From the NCBI RefSeq assembly GCF_045062745.1, contig NZ_JBJGED010000048.1, forward strand, positions 1-42,271: a stretch of DNA of 42,271 nucleotides, in the 5' to 3' direction. Source of the DNA: Paenibacillus_AA sp045062745. Its GTDB lineage: Bacteria; Bacillota; Bacilli; Paenibacillales; NBRC-103111. The notes under the pieces are model-generated. The model did not search any database. It saw only the letters and a list, made by a program, of their open reading frames with translations, and was not told the DNA's origin. Below, piece by piece: positions 42,161 to 42,271 of this stretch. A program made the position numbers and the translations under genes. Numbering within the stretch: the stretch's first letter is position 1; the number at the start of each line of letters is the position of its first letter.

Positions 42161-42271
42161 ATGCTCGAAACCGGGAAGCTGACTCCCGCCCAGATGACGA
42201 TCATCATGCACCCGACGATATTGGCCACGGCCGCGCTCTATGTACCCGCCGTTACGATGAGAATCGCGGGG
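42161..42271 (+). CDS. GerB-type spore germination permease (N-terminal fragment)
   Basis: The first 37 codons run off the window edge. The sequence GKLTPAQMTIIMHPTILATA followed by a hydrophobic helix is typical of the start of GerB/GerAB permeases of the amino-acid-polyamine transporter type, the nutrient-binding partner of GerA. The ATG at 42161 has AAGGA 10 bases upstream; another ATG at 42157 is in a different frame. Position directly after gerA supports the call. Confidence 0.8.
   Translation, partial: MLETGKLTPAQMTIIMHPTILATAALYVPAVTMRIAG

Overview
The window looks like a chromosomal stretch of a GC-rich, spore-forming Firmicute of the Paenibacillaceae type (Paenibacillus or Cohnella-like). 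Reasons: strong AGGAGG-type ribosome binding sites, LplA/LplB/LplC-type sugar ABC transporters, a YesM/YesN two-component pair, a GerA-type spore germination operon at the right edge, and a c-di-GMP-I riboswitch in front of an HD-GYP gene. Nothing visible fixes the species.

Layout. 1-870: no gene; a degenerate tandem repeat of about 320 bp period. 871-4680 (minus): sugar ABC importer (permease, permease, solute-binding lipoprotein). 4796-16275 (minus): seven closely packed genes, read in order of transcription as two exporter-fold ABC subunits, a glycoside-hydrolase-like protein, a heparinase II/III-like lyase, a trans-sulfuration-type PLP enzyme, an M20 dipeptidase and a ferritin-like diiron protein. 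16534-16910: remnant of a GH78 alpha-L-rhamnosidase gene. 17001-18330: an IS200/IS605-type tnpB-only element whose tnpB carries one in-frame stop. 18330-22598 (minus): creatininase-family gene, then YesM-like kinase and YesN-like AraC-type regulator. 22756-27559: glycine-rich membrane protein, a class-I glutamine-amidotransferase-like hydrolase, and a second ABC exporter pair. 27779-28997: YjdF-like membrane protein and an NlpC/P60 lipoprotein. 29158-33686: a sulfur/redox locus (TlpA-like thioredoxin and YVTN propeller on minus; rhodanese lipoprotein, rhodanese, TusA-like carrier and YeeE/TsuA-like transporter on plus). 33746-37953: a secreted propeller protein and a divergent GntR regulator fused to a solute-binding-protein domain, separated by three evenly spaced ACTAGT sites. 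38037-39281: riboswitch-controlled HD-GYP protein. 39271-40428: MFS transporter. 40632-42271: GerA and the start of a GerB-type gene.

How the parts may work together. The most informative non-coding signal is a 16-base element (minus-strand reading AAGAAACCTAATAAAA) that lies exactly 39 bases upstream of a -10-like hexamer in front of three transcription units: importer permeases, solute-binding protein, and the seven-gene operon. None has a good -35, as expected for activator-dependent promoters. A fourth copy, in front of the rhamnosidase remnant, is split by the tnpB element; rejoining its flanks restores the 16-mer perfectly. The neighbouring YesM/YesN pair is the obvious candidate regulator. 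I infer a partly decayed glycan-utilisation regulon, possibly for a rhamnose- and uronate-containing polymer. The tnpB element's predicted guide is itself a copy of this operator, so it matches the other operators next to a TTTAT motif. All family assignments come from motif recognition only; no database search was run.
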